The notes beneath the pieces are model-generated. The model ran no database searches. It was not told the DNA's origin and worked only from the letters and a program-made list of their open reading frames with translations. Made by a program: the position numbers and the translations under genes. Positions 40,123 to 52,676 of a stretch of DNA of 64,000 bases are shown in pieces (positions within the stretch are counted from its first letter, which is position 1; each line of letters opens with the position of its first letter). Location of the stretch: the NCBI RefSeq assembly GCF_037975245.1, contig NC_092576.1, forward strand, positions 12,453,111-12,517,110. Direction: 5' to 3'. Source of the DNA: Apostichopus japonicus. Lineage: Eukaryota; Echinodermata; Holothuroidea; Aspidochirotida; Stichopodidae.

Positions 40123-42970
40123 CCCCTACGATAGAGTAGCGTGATCTATGTCTAACGTCCCTGAAATCAATACGATATTTGACTAGCCGAGAAGGAAAGC
40201 GGAATAGAGAAGCGAAATATATATGTATATATAAATAAACACGTTAAAATACAGGAAGTAGTTAAAGGAAATGTGATGTAAAATACTGTCAACGTTCTAT
40301 TCACGATATTTTGTATAATTACTGAACAAAAACAAAAGTAAATATTATTGCCACAAAATATCAATCAAAATATAAATATTCATAAAATACAATCAATAAA
40401 AAAAACCAAGAAGAAAAGAAAGAAAGAAAAGAATTAAGTTAAAAAACCTGTAGTTTGGAATATAATTAGTTTCCTTATCACCAATTAGTCATTTCGAGTT
40501 TTTTGCTTATAATGGGATTTTTTTTTTTTTGGTTGGGATATCATGTCACCCATGTTAAATGACATATTACAAGTCCTCACGAGATGAGAACATTTGATAG
40601 TACAGGCCTAAATTATTGCCAGATGGTATGTTTTCCCCTCTGATAATTAATATAAAAATGTAATGATATTGTATAGCAATTTAATTGTCTGTTGTAGGTG
40701 TTGTTCTTAGATTATAAATGTGTGTGTGTGTGGGGGGGGGGGGTGGGGGTACGTATATTAGTATCCGGGGACGGAGGGACAAGTTGTACAAAGTCATGTA
40801 CATATGATTGTGATATGGATCAGAGATTTGAATATAGCGTGATGATGACACTTGGTATTTTCGTCCCTTTCCCCCCTTCCTACTCTTGTTATGTTTCGAT
40901 TGAAATAAGGAAGAAACAAACCATGTATTAATGTTTTATTCGAAAACCTATAATTTGTCATCTACAATTTACGGATCCGGTAATATGTGCGTAATTTTAG
41001 TGAGAAAGGATTGTTTGGCCGGAAGATGTATCATCCTCATTGAACAACTGTGACTAAACGCCCGCCGTTATACATGCGAGTTAGGTGCGATCATTACAAA
41101 ACACATGTTTCTAGCGTTCTGTAATTTTAGCTTTGCAAATTCCATCCCAAGTAGAGGACAGGTTGTGGCCTTCAGAACTGGACGTAATGTTTAATTATAG
41201 TTGTACTTTACAAACCATTCGTTAATTAATCGAAGCCCTCAACTTCGATTGTGGGAATTGTTAGATTTTGTCACGTGGTTTGGCGCCTTCTTGTGTTACT
41301 CGCGTACGAATCTAACAGTAAAGTTCGCTTGCGCCCAATTACATTAACACACGCTCAGGATGAACAGATTCAACGAAGTTAACTTGCTATTTCATTAAGT
41401 GCAGGGCGTCAAACATGGACAGGTTGGGGGGGGGGTGGCTGGCAGGGGAACACGTCCCCCCACTTTCTGATGGTGGGGCACACAATATTAATTGTCCCTC
41501 CCATGATAAGTCTCGAGTAGGCCTATCAGGCAGATAATGCATCGAGGATATCACAAAGAGAGCTCAAACAGCTGCCCTGAGATTTCCACTTCCTCAATGA
41601 AATTATGTTTACGATAATGTGAACGCCTGGACATTATGAACTATTTCAGTTTGTTCTATCGAAATGTTCATATCATTTCTTCTGATTGCATAAGTCAATA
41701 GTGTGAAATCTCAAGATTCTAGGCACGTGTTGTAGGAATGGCGTTGAAACAGAACACAGGGTTTATTTTAATTAACAGCTCATCACGTACACCCACGTTC
41801 GCGGATGTGATGACGTTGCGTTTGTTTTGATTTTAACGAGTTTTGTTAGAATAACAATGAAACGTATAGAGAGCTCCTAGGATTTAACCTGCTTAAATAG
41901 TGCAGCAGTCTAATATGCAACTATACGGTTCATTAATATATTTATTACGTTTACATATTGTATGTACGCCTAACCACTTGTAATTGTTAGCCGATATATC
42001 AGTGCACCAACATTTTAACTAAGACTACTGAGTCACATGTCAGTCTACTACACGGCCCCACACTCAGCATATCCCTCCCCGCCCCTCACCCAATCCACTG
42101 GGTCCCATTTTTGGCATGTAAAATAAATTATGATAACACAAACCTAATAATTAATTTACACCAAAATACCCTATATGGCTTCCCCTCAGCATGTATAGAT
42201 TACGGCTACCATCAGAATGCACAAACGTGCTGTTATATCTTCAATTAACTGTGTAAAACAATAAACTTATACATTAACTTTATGTTAGCCCCTACAAAGT
42301 TACTTAACCGGATCTATCTCTCTCCTTTTTATTTACCCCCTTTTGTTTTGAAGTGTGAATTTCTAAAAACATGAGATCTCAAAATAAAGAATGTTTAGAT
42401 GCAAGGTCTGGGAAGTGCATGCCATTTCCGGCAATTTGGGAGGCATTTTTTTGCAAAAAAAAATGTTCTTCCACATCAAGGAATCACTGCGGTATAACAT
42501 TTGGACGATACATAATGTTTCTCGATGTTCCTGAACTGACCCCTAGAGATTCTACCCTGCAGGCTACGGCCCCAAAAGTAACTTTATAACATTTTATGTT
42601 CCGATAAAGTGACTGTGCTCAATCCAATACCCAATGTGCCTAGTGAATGTACCCTACAGTACTTTTTAAATGTACTTATGATACCATATGTGTGCACGTT
42701 GTAGACATCTGTATAACTAGATGATTTTATTCTTATGTGCAAAATTTAAAAGATGTTTCCAGTTTGGTGTAAGTTTCAAGTTTATTAATCACGATAAAGG
42801 CCCTAAAGAAATAATTAATTTTAAAGTCTTAATTTAAGTCTAATCACTTGTCAGATGTGACTTTTGTTAAATTATATTTGTGACTGACATATCAATTCAG
42901 GGACCAAACGGAAGCAAACTTGAAGATTTCTAGAGATGTGAGTCCGCCCCCTGGATCCCCGCCTGTGCTT
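40123..42970. other. Intergenic spacer
   Basis: No gene is recognised. G/C-run remnants in the style of the local MITEs occur at 41400-41480 and, with TGCCATTTCCGGCAATTTGG, at 42410-42450. Confidence 0.45.
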
Positions 42971-42974
42971 CGAC

Positions 42975-43080
42975 CTTTGATCCCATCAGGGGCTCTAAGG
43001 TATGCTGGGCCCCTAAGGCCCTAAGGCATGCCCTAAGGCATGCCCTAAGGCAGGCCCCTGGACCCACCAGGCATGCTTTT
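42975..43080. repeat. GC-rich patch with CCTAAGGCATGC repeats
   Basis: Three to four copies of an 11-14 bp unit, CCCTAAGGCATG, in an unusually GC-rich island for this window. CTGGATCC and CTGGACCCACCAGG flank it. The origin is unknown; possibly a MITE remnant. Confidence 0.5.
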
Positions 43081-43236
43081 CGCCAAGGCGCTAGCAGTGT
43101 GCGCTACTCGCACAATCCTTCTGTTTTTATGATCCATGTTCAGTCATTGTGACCCCCACATTTTTCAATTGGGACTTACGCCCCTGATTAAAGGCATTGA
43201 ATACTCGCCCCAAACCGCGTGCGGCCATCTGAAGAA

Positions 43237-43547
43237 GTTAACTTTCTGTTGCTTGCAAGTGGCGTTCTGTTCGTGTCGCTACAAAATGCAGACAGTAATG
43301 AAACCTTGTTATCTTTAGCTGGACCTGAGATGTCCATCGCTGTATCGTTTATACACTGTGCTGTGGGTATTGACCTCAGCTGTGTATGTATTGACTGTAC
43401 ACTAGTGTCTAATTACCGACGGTAGCAAGCTGTGTGTGTATTATCTGGGATCGATGGTGGTGTCTAACACTTCTGTTACACCTCATTCGAAACTAGGTCA
43501 GATTACCGGCATTAGACGTTTCTTTTTGCGCGAGTCTTCACACCCTA
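43237..43547 (-). repeat. Dispersed repeat of about 312 bp, copy 2 (inverted)
   Basis: Reverse complement of 32841-33152 over its whole length. Together the two copies bracket IL-17-like gene 2 in inverted orientation. Confidence 0.75.
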
Positions 43548-43734
43548 TAATAGGTAATTTTTGATCACCCTCCTTACTCGTGGGTAACCATGCTATTAAT
43601 TGGTACATTTTCGTACTAATATGCACAATAAACAAATAGTTCTAGAATTATTATGATTGAACTGTTACCAAACCGTTCTTAATCCCTTAAAGTTCCTTAA
43701 TATCTTCTCATTCCATTAGTGAGTTACTTTTTTG

Positions 43735-43815
43735 TACTTGGGGGGAGGGGGCGGAAGGGACACTTACGTGCATAGGTTGACCCCACCCCCGACCCCTCCA
43801 GGTAATTTTAGTGGA
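43735..43815. repeat. G/C-tract MITE remnant
   Basis: TTGGGGGGAGGGGGCGGAAG followed by a C-rich stretch (CCCACCCCCGACCCCTCC). No defined ends. Confidence 0.3.
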
Positions 43816-44521
43816 ACGGTTCAACAAAAAAAAATGAACAGAAGCTTTCTATACTTGAAAGAATCAAGGAACATCTGATTGGCTTATAACTATACAATGG
43901 ACACAACCATTTAAAATAAGGGTTGATTAATATTACAGCTTCTACGGTGTTTCCAACTATAATATAAAAATATCAGCGACCCCCTGGAGCGCTAGCCATT
44001 GTACATAGTGAAGAAAGAACAGGTGTTGGATAGGCATTTGCGTAAGTATGATATCACGTGGCCGTTACATCCTTGTAAGAAAGTTTTGGTTGAAAAATAT
44101 ACTGTAACTATTGTGACTCAAAACCACATGTTCACAAAGTAATTCATCCAGTGGGGGCGTTACACTGTTAAGCTTGAAAGGCGTTGTTTTGCACATTTAC
44201 AAGTCAGATCGCTTAAAAAAAACATGAATGGGGGTCGGGGGGGGGGGAACCATCGCATGTGTTGATTTTAAGAAATATTTTTAGTATATAAGTAACTGAT
44301 ATAAATATACAGCCTTGCCGTAAATCAGTTGGCAGGTTGTTAACAGTTAACAGTTGTTAACAGTCTTACCGTTACGTGACTGAAGGCCCGCATAGCCTAT
44401 ATACGTACGGTGTAACATTTAGCCCTATGTTATAGTATAGGCCGAGTTGGGGTTTAGGTTAAATGCGTAATGTACTGGTATCGGGGGAACCGACCGAATC
44501 GTGGAAACGGTTACCCTGTTA

Positions 44522-44848
44522 TAAAATAATAATAATAATAATAATTGATTTTTATATAGTGCTATACACCAGTGATAGGTCTCAAAGCGCTTTACAGACG
44601 TTATATAACCCCTGGTCAATGATAACCTGTCCCAGAGACAATCCCTCCAGTTTGGCAGCAGTTATATACTGCGCGCATTGACAAGTTATCTCACAGGTAC
44701 CCATTTAACCCCTGGGTGGAGAGAGGCAAGTAAGATAAAGCATCCTTGCCCAAGGACACAACGTAATGAACTAGGCAGGATTCGAACCAGCAATCCTTGG
44801 ATCACGAGTCCGACGCCCTCAGCCAATTGGCCACCACGCTCTCAACAG
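44522..44848 (-). mobile_element. tRNA-derived SINE (family B)
   Basis: On the minus strand the head has TGGCCAATTGGCTGAGGG and GGTTCGAATCCTGCC (A- and B-box-like). The body has TGTCCTTGGGCAAGGATGC and CTGTAAAGCGCTTTGAGACC, and the 3' tail is an ATT microsatellite. The closing segment TATATAAAAATC and the AT-triplet tail fit a retroposed SINE. Confidence 0.75.
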
Positions 44849-45060
44849 GTTCCGATGTTATGACCGTTCCACCATTAAATTCTCAACCTCCACTCTCCTT
44901 CCCGCCCACCAATCCCCCAAACAACAAACAATGAGCCTATCTTTACAATCACTCTCACTCCGCAAAAAAACACTGAAAAGAAAAAATTCTTAATAAAAAT
45001 AAAATAAAATTGTTAGCAAACTGCTTATCCACTAGAGAGCCTGTGTAGGAGAATGTGTAA

Positions 45061-45400
45061 AAGTAAGTTGGCCTGACGTAACAGTAACAGAAGGGACAAA
45101 AACACGCACAGAATACAGACATGTTAATGAGCATGGTGAACACAAAGAGATAGATGTAAGGGGATGAGTGGACAAGGGACGGAGAGAAGAAAGAAAGAAA
45201 CCAACATGGGAAGAGGAGAGGTAGGAGATAAACAGTGGAGGGACAAATCCCCTTACATCTATCTCTTTGTGTTCACCATGCTCATTAACCTGTCTGTATT
45301 CTGTGCGTGCTTTTGTCCCTTCTGTTACTGTTACTTGTCATTTAGCCTCGGAAGAAGATCCTGCTAGGATCGAAACGTCAGGTCAACTTACTTTTACACA
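45061..45400. repeat. Long inverted repeat (about 104-bp arm) with hammerhead-like motif
   Basis: The left arm 45061-45164 pairs with 45248-45336 (GTGTTCACCATGCTCATTAA and its complement, among others) and with the tip 45377-45394. The right arm additionally carries CGGAAGA, the GATCC/GGATC stem and GAAACGTC at 45349-45379, which the left arm lacks. Terminal sequences match the element at 39381-39481. Confidence 0.7.
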
Positions 45401-46665
45401 CTAGTTATTTCAAGTTAATAAATCGTTGTCTAGTTGGACATGCAGAGACTCTAATATGTTCAATTAATTTCGAATAAGGTAGCTTTTCTTTCGTTAATCA
45501 TCTCGGGGATCATTATGGTAAGCAAGACGTCTGGAGAATCCCAACTTAAAATATAAGTTGGTGGCATCCCTTCACTAAGAAAATAAAAAATGCATAATGT
45601 AATTTTATATGTATGATAGCATGTTTAGAGCAGAGATTTGCAATTCATTTTCAACGAAATTCAGAGAAAAAAAATATTGATTGAATCAAAGACCAAAGGG
45701 GATTCAGAATTTCAAACTTCCCCTCAACCGGAATCAAGGCACATTGTTTACGCCGATAGGGTTTTTAAAGGTCCGAAAACCCACCCGATAATTACACATT
45801 ACCACATTTTTCTTGCGATCCGGATGTTAGAAATCATTCGTGGGCAGAAAAAGAAAAGCGTAGGGTAGTAACCAAACAGTAAACTATGTAATGTTAAATG
45901 TCAATACCGAATGTTTCAATATCCTTATGAATTAAATTGTCTAGAGTTTCAGATTACTCCCACCGAACACCGTAACTTAAAGGGATATACGTGTCACATA
46001 TTAACAAAAAAAAATCGACTTATCTTATAACAACCAACAAAATATCCAACAGTCCAATATATCTCCAGGGTCGAAGATGTCATAAGGATATACTGTCTCA
46101 TCTGGGCCTGGACTTACAGAATGTTCCTAGCAAGTTTGTTTAAACCAATAAGCTTTCCCAATTTCCTTTGGAAAGACTGAAATTTAAAAAGTAAAACAAG
46201 GGTCCTTGGAAGCTACAGTACTTAGCATAACACGGAAAGAAAGGGCACACTATGGAGAGGCCTTGTTATTTTCATCACTGCTTTTGACCGGGAAACTATT
46301 TATAGCTCGTGGGCAATACATGCTTGCCAAACGGGATATGGATGCTTGACGAGATTCCCCAGGAAAGCACCTGCACGTCCGTAGAATATCATAATGTATC
46401 GTGCCTCAACACGCCCACGAACCGTGAGGATGATTAGTGTGTATAGTTCAGCGTGGCCTGTCAATGTTCCAAACTCTTTCTCAGTGATTCAAATTCTCAG
46501 TAACTGTTCATTCACAGATGTAACAAGATACTTGTAGGCTACTGTTAGCTTATAGACGGTTACCTGAAGATATGAACCCGATGAAGATCAAGGGGTGCTT
46601 TTGACCCTTCTGATGGACACGTGGCGTATTTGATGCTTGTCAAACCCTTTGGGGGACTTTGTGCA
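45401..46665. other. Intergenic spacer
   Basis: No gene, RNA or recognisable repeat is seen. Confidence 0.45.
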
Positions 46666-46671
46666 TTATTG

Positions 46672-47105
46672 CAGGGATGTGCCCAGGATTTCATGAGTGC
46701 CGGGTATACTGATCGCCGTCCTGGGGTAGGGGTCTATTTTTGAAGGTGCTCAGATGCTAAATGCTGGCATTTGTGTAGCTTATTAAGCACATACACACAC
46801 ACTAGTTTTGCTAACAATTTACATTTTTTTTAGTGAAATATATTACGTACCTGGTAAAAGTTATTAGTTTGTTTCAAAGAGATTTTACAAGGGACCGATT
46901 GAGAGTCGTAAGTAATGTTTCTCGCATGCGTAACTGATGCATTATTAGTCCGTATGACTTTGGCATAGGCTAGGCTCAATTTATGTTGAATATATTGTTA
47001 CGAATAACGGGATTTTAGATGAAAATAGTGATGGGCGGGATTCACGATTTTTAAGACAGTGCTGGACGGGGCCACCCAGTGCCGCCCAGCGTGGGCACAT
47101 CCCTG
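46672..47105. mobile_element. hAT-like MITE with CAGGGATGTGCCCA termini
   Basis: 434 bp with ends CAGGGATGTGCCCAGG and GCGTGGGCACATCCCTG. The direct repeat TTATTG directly abuts both ends (46666-46671 and 47106-47111). Internal sequence is non-coding. Confidence 0.7.
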
Positions 47106-47111
47106 TTATTG

Positions 47112-50100
47112 GTAATAACAATGTTGGTAATTGTTGTTGTTTATTTTCCCCTTTGTTTTAGCAAACCGACATCTGCCAACTGTTTCGCCAAAAAAATAAC
47201 GTACAACTGCAATTTACCAATTCGACACAAGGACGTTTGCTCATCGGTGAAAAAATGAATGATAATTGTGTAATTCATTCCGGGAAACAATGCATTGTTT
47301 GCATTTTTGGCTAAAATTAATACAACATACGACGCCTGCAAAGGAAATTCAATATGGGAATCGTTAAAACTCAGCATATTTTTGATGATTAGCATCCCCT
47401 CTCGCTTATAGTCTGTTGACGGACACAGATATTGCTCGTTAATGACATGACGTTGCGATATGTTTTTAACCGACGACAACGATCTTTTTTTTTATGCAGT
47501 CAGTTTTGTAATCTTCGAAGTATATTTTATTTGGCAAACTTGTTGTTACTCAAATACCAATGTGTCTAACTACAAAGACAAAGAAAAAGTGTGTATGTAG
47601 TTCTTGTTATCAAATTTTTAAGCTAACTGGATAAAAATTTTTGCTTTTCACATTGTTGTAAATTAGATATTAATTGTCTGTTAATAGCTACACTGTGGAG
47701 ATAAACAAATCCTACTGTTGTATATTGTGGTATACACCTTTCGATTTTATTTCGCGTTGAGTAATGTTCGGTAGCTTTGGTCACACTGCGGGAACTGGCG
47801 AACAACCGAGAAAAAAAAAATCAAAATGACTCCTTGGAGTCTAATATGTCAGAACAGCGAGACCCATAGAAAAAGAAAAAAAGAGAGTCCTCTCCCAAAA
47901 TATATTTTTCCAACTATTTTGTTAGCATTGAAATCCGTTTTTCACTGCAATTGCTATACGTACATTACATTTAAACTGAGTTTCACTCACACAGAGGATA
48001 ATATCGATTCATCAATATAACACTTTTTAAGATATCAGTAATTCAAATTATCTTAAAATACCGTAAGTTTTCCTTATCGATGGAAGAACTAAGTTAGATT
48101 GCCGAGTATGTTATATAAGATCACATTAAAACTTTGACCACTCAAAACACCCGATGCTCATAGCTAGTACAGTAACTACTGTTCATGTTCCACAACCGTG
48201 CATCAGTAACTACTGCGCTGTGTTCGTAACACGGTATACATGTGTTATAGGTAGCTATGAGTGCTCAAAACCACCGTGGCATGCTTACAGTATACAGTTG
48301 AACTAAGCTGTTGATTGTGACCTCAGAGAACATCATTGTTTTGATATTGACTTGATTGGTTAATAAAGGCCTAATTGAATTGCTTCAGACACGGAAATAC
48401 TTGGTAATAACTTTCGGAGGGGGTTGTACTATTTTCATCAAGTGAAAGTATAACATCAGGAAATAGAGAACGGTTTATTGCTATAACCGTTATTGCGGTC
48501 TGCTATCGACTGGTTTAATTAATTGCTTTGAAGTACATAATTTACTTTTTTTAGTTTGCGGTTCGTGATTTATACTGCAGTATCCTTGGCGATTTGTTGG
48601 TTTATAATGATAGAACATAACTGTTCGCTGTTTGTTCACAAGTTATGGACAGACATACATACAGACAGATACAAAACACGCATCGATGACGATGACGTCA
48701 CAAAAACATTACTAAAACGAAACTTAAATCTACATATCAAGCAATCATAGCAACAACAATATCAAACAATGCGTGGGTCAACAAAAAACGTCAACAATGA
48801 TACAAATAAAACCAAAACCAACAACGTTAATAAACGAACAAAAACATGAAGCTTTTGCATGAAAAACGACATTAATATCATACGATGAAATTTAATTACC
48901 ACGAAGAGCATGATTTTTATAATTTGTACTGGTGCCAATAGAGCAACATGATCAGCAAATTCGATAGACATTAATAACACCAAAAACAACAACAATGTTG
49001 TCTATGTGCAACAGGTAATCTGCATTAAAATGAACTAAAACCCATTCTGCTTGTAAAGGTCAGCTGTATAGACCCCAACTATAGCACGCTATCATGAAAA
49101 AGGTTTCTTGAGATTACGTAATCGAACTGTCTGGGTCGTACAATGACCTCTTTTAACCAATTAGTCTGCAACGCCTGCCACATATCTTTTCTTTTATGAG
49201 GGTCTTTGTGTGAACGCTATATGATTAGCTACACTGTAGACATGTGCATATTACAACGAGCTTAATGGTGTTAATAAGCTATGCAGGCTAAATAATATCC
49301 ATACCATTAAATCAAATCCCCAGAACGAGTTATGATAATATCGATATTAATTTTTTGCCTTAGCCCATGCTTGTACTTTTCGTGGTGAATAAACCTTGAC
49401 AAAGTTAATTCTTGCGAGTAACAATTCAGTAGCTGAAGGCAATTTTTTAACTAAGTGAAGCTTTGTCACAAAATATTGCACAAATCTTCTGCTGATACGA
49501 GATAGTTCGTTGATTATTTAGACCCAAAAATATAATTGAAAGAAAACAATGTCCGTGAACCTTTTACGAAAATTAGCCTTCATACAATTAATTGAAATGT
49601 GTATTGCCCAAAAAAAAGTGACGTTTGTATTCACAAGCAATTTCGTCTTACTTTTTCACCACAGCGTAAATAATGATGGGCGGTCACCTAGGCCATTGGA
49701 ACATAGTGTTAAGAAAATATTCCACTTCAGTACCATGATCGGCTTGTTCAATATACTAGGCGTTTACAAAATGTCATGAAACTACGAATAACAAAAGTAA
49801 AATAAACAACAAAATCAAATTGAATAATAACAATTTCATGTATAGCAAACTCAAGATCAAACACAACAATATCTAGATTAAAATAGACACAATTTGACTC
49901 AAATAACAAAACTAATATCAACCGTTAATCGACAACGTCAACATATAACGAGAGTTTACTCAAAAATAGCGAGAAGTATAAAAGGCATAAATAAAAGTCG
50001 TAGGTGTTATTTTCTGTGTAATAGAACAACAGCATTTGTAAGATAGTATAGTTTTACAACAGCATTTCAACACGCAGAGACATGATGAAGACTAAAGGAT

Positions 50101-50410
50101 GTTATTCCAAATTATTATGTTGACTTAAGGAAGAGCATTGCTTCTTTCTATAAACAATCGAATTCCTCATATGATTGAATTCCGCCTCAACATTATAGCG
50201 ATGCATCTATCGCTCGTGATAAACGGTAATGGATATCTATAATTAGCATCATTAGTAAAACTATAATTAACCGGGAATGTTATGATAGAAAGCAATTACT
50301 GCAATCAAATATATATACGTGTTAACTTAGCTTGAATTACGGTATATGCAATGAACCCTACAGTAGTTGAAATAGCGATTTTCATAATTGTTTGATAGTA
50401 ACGTTTATGA
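47112..50410. other. Intergenic spacer
   Basis: No convincing gene. The longest frame (minus strand, 47141-47479, 112 codons) shows no recognisable motif. An inverted-repeat element lies at 48161-48270. Confidence 0.4.
48161..48270. repeat. Inverted-repeat element (GTAACATGTGTTAC family), copy 2
   Basis: CTCATAGCTA near 48158 and TAGCTATGAG near 48253 are the ends. The interior shares CAGTAACTACTG, CACAACCGTGCATCAGTAA and ACATGTGTTA with 31690-31850. Confidence 0.6.
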
Positions 50411-50411
50411 A

Positions 50412-50541
<130 letters not shown>

Positions 50542-51010
50542 AATTAAAATAATCCGACGCGGATTAAAATAATCCGAATTTCTAAAACTTCTGCTCAATT
50601 CAGCAGAAATCAGTAAGTCGCTTTGCCTTAACAACCATGCCGACATATTCTCTATAAAACAGTTTCAATTCCTGCTACTCCTTGTCACTTTCGGTGATCA
50701 TGCACTGAAGAAGAGCTAGTTTTGCTCGAAAGCTCTGCAAAAACCAAACATTGGCTGTTTTTCTTCCAATCACTGAAGTTAAATCAGAACCAATAATCAT
50801 ACAGAACTTATGTTTCATTTCTTTGTCAGTAGCTACTCTACTTCCTACTTGAAGGTTTTCATTCAGAAACTGTTGAGAAATAAATACATTCAGCACTTGA
50901 CACTTTTATTGTTCATTCCACATCTTAAAATTGTGTTTGAAGAACTGTGTGTGAGTAACGTGATATGTTTTATTTTCTATACAACAGACTGGTACCACGA
51001 GCACATCGTA

Positions 51011-51925
51011 ATGAGTAAATAGTACATATAGAATTCTATGTTTTTTCGAGTTAAATTCGAGTTCTCTATAAACACGTTTATGTGTACCTCATGTTGCAGT
51101 AACATCTTTATGGCTATACTATACATTCCAATATACTATAATAAGTAAGTTGTGGGGTACAAAACAGCGATTAACCCGAGCACAACATGATAAGTAATAG
51201 TACAAATAGAATTCTATGTTTTTTCGAGTTAAATTCGAGTTCTCTATAAACACGTTTATGTGTACCTCATGTTGCAGTAACATCTTTATGGCTATACTAT
51301 ACATTCCAATATACTATAATAAGTAAGTTGTGGGGTACAAAACAGCGATTAACCCGAGCACAACATGATAAGTAATAGTACAAATAGAATTCTATGTTTT
51401 TTCGAGTTAAATTCGAGTTCTCTATAAACACGTTTATGTGTACCTCATGTTGCAGTAACATCTTTATGGCTATACTATACATTCCAATATACTATAATAA
51501 GTAAGTTGTGGGGTACAAAACAGCGATTAACCCGAGCAAAACATGATAAGTAATAGTACAAATAGAATTCTATGTTTTTTCGAGTTAAATTCGAGTTCTC
51601 TATAAACACGTTTATGTGTACCTCATGTTGCAGTAACATCTTTATGGCTATACTATACATTCCAATATACTATAAGTAAGTTGTGGCGTACAAAACAGCG
51701 ATTAACCCGAGCACAACATGATAAGTAATAGTACATATAGAATTCTATATTTTTTCGAGTTAAATTCGAGTTCTCTATAAACACGTTTATGTGTACCTCA
51801 TGTTGCAGTAACATCTTTATGGCTATACTATTACATTCCAATATACTATAAGTAAGTTGTGGCGTACAAAACAGCGATTAACCCGAGCACAACATGATAA
51901 GTAATAGTACAAATCGTATTCTATT
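51011..51925. repeat. 178-bp satellite array, about five copies
   Basis: The unit period is 178 bp (landmark ATGTTTTTTCGAGTTAAATT at about 51040, 51218, 51396, 51574 and, with one change, 51749). Copies differ at very few sites. Each has the short palindrome-like TCGAGTTAAATTCGA. A diverged sixth unit follows to about 52018. Frames of about 61 codons repeat in each unit on the minus strand but are by-products of the period. Confidence 0.92.
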
Positions 51926-52540
51926 ATTGATATGAGCACGAGTAGGGATTTGAGGGCTCTATATAAACACGATGTTGTGTGTACTTATATATTTGTATGG
52001 CTATACCACGAGTACAGGTAAGTATACCAGAAGACTACGAGTATTATGGTATAGAATCACAGTACAGGTCTGTTGTACAGTCTAAGCTTGACAGACTTGT
52101 TAAAAATAGATTACAATAATTATGTCAGTTTGTTGAAGAAAATGTTGAAATCAAATCATGAAACGGAAGGAAAACTACCGCATGCATGCCATCTGAATTA
52201 CTTTCGATTCTCTTTTGTTTAATGTTCTAAAATAACATTTTACATAGAGAACAGACAAAACGTGTCGTCAATAGCTATGGGAACATTATTACGATGCCAT
52301 GGTGCAATGCATGGGTCAAGGGGCGCAAGAGGGGGGAAGATAAGGAGGGAAAGGAGAGTAAAGAGAAGAAGGATGGGAAAGGTGCAGGAGGACAAAGAAC
52401 TAAAGTGTAATTCATTGGCAAATTTATTTGATCATGCTGCGTGTTATATCAAACTTCTACGTTTCACACTTTGCACTAGATTAGTGACAGCATATTGTCG
52501 GTTACGTTAAAGACGTGTTAACTTCTTATGTGACATGCAG

Positions 52541-52676
52541 GTACAAGTGTTCTAACTCTTCTGTTTTGCATCTGAAGGGAGAACTAAAAGTGGAGTATGA
52601 CAGCTTGCAAGATAGGATACTTTGTCCGGGTGTCTGGCATTTCTATTATGGTTTAAACCCCTGTACGTCTTATAGG
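52541..52676 (+). other. Candidate isolated exon (cysteine-containing)
   Basis: An acceptor (ACATGCAG) and a very good donor (AGG|GTAAGG) bound 136 bp with one open frame that includes RILCPGVWHFYYGLNPC. The residues beyond the donor (VRHLCGISKPLLTAW) could also be read as the end of a D8C/uromodulin-like module. No partner exon was found, so the assignment is open. Confidence 0.22.

Noticed and set aside
44955-45367. Two opposed ORFs with the same FTMLIN-type peptide
   Set aside because: Both arise from the arms of the long inverted repeat at 45061-45400.
47141-47479. 112-codon minus-strand ORF
   Set aside because: It is the longest frame in its region, but I see no domain, signal peptide or splice context; the length is compatible with chance in AT-rich DNA.
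51119-51841. Four nearly identical 61-codon minus-strand ORFs
   Set aside because: They repeat with the 178-bp satellite period; 178 is not a multiple of 3 and the frames have no coding signs.
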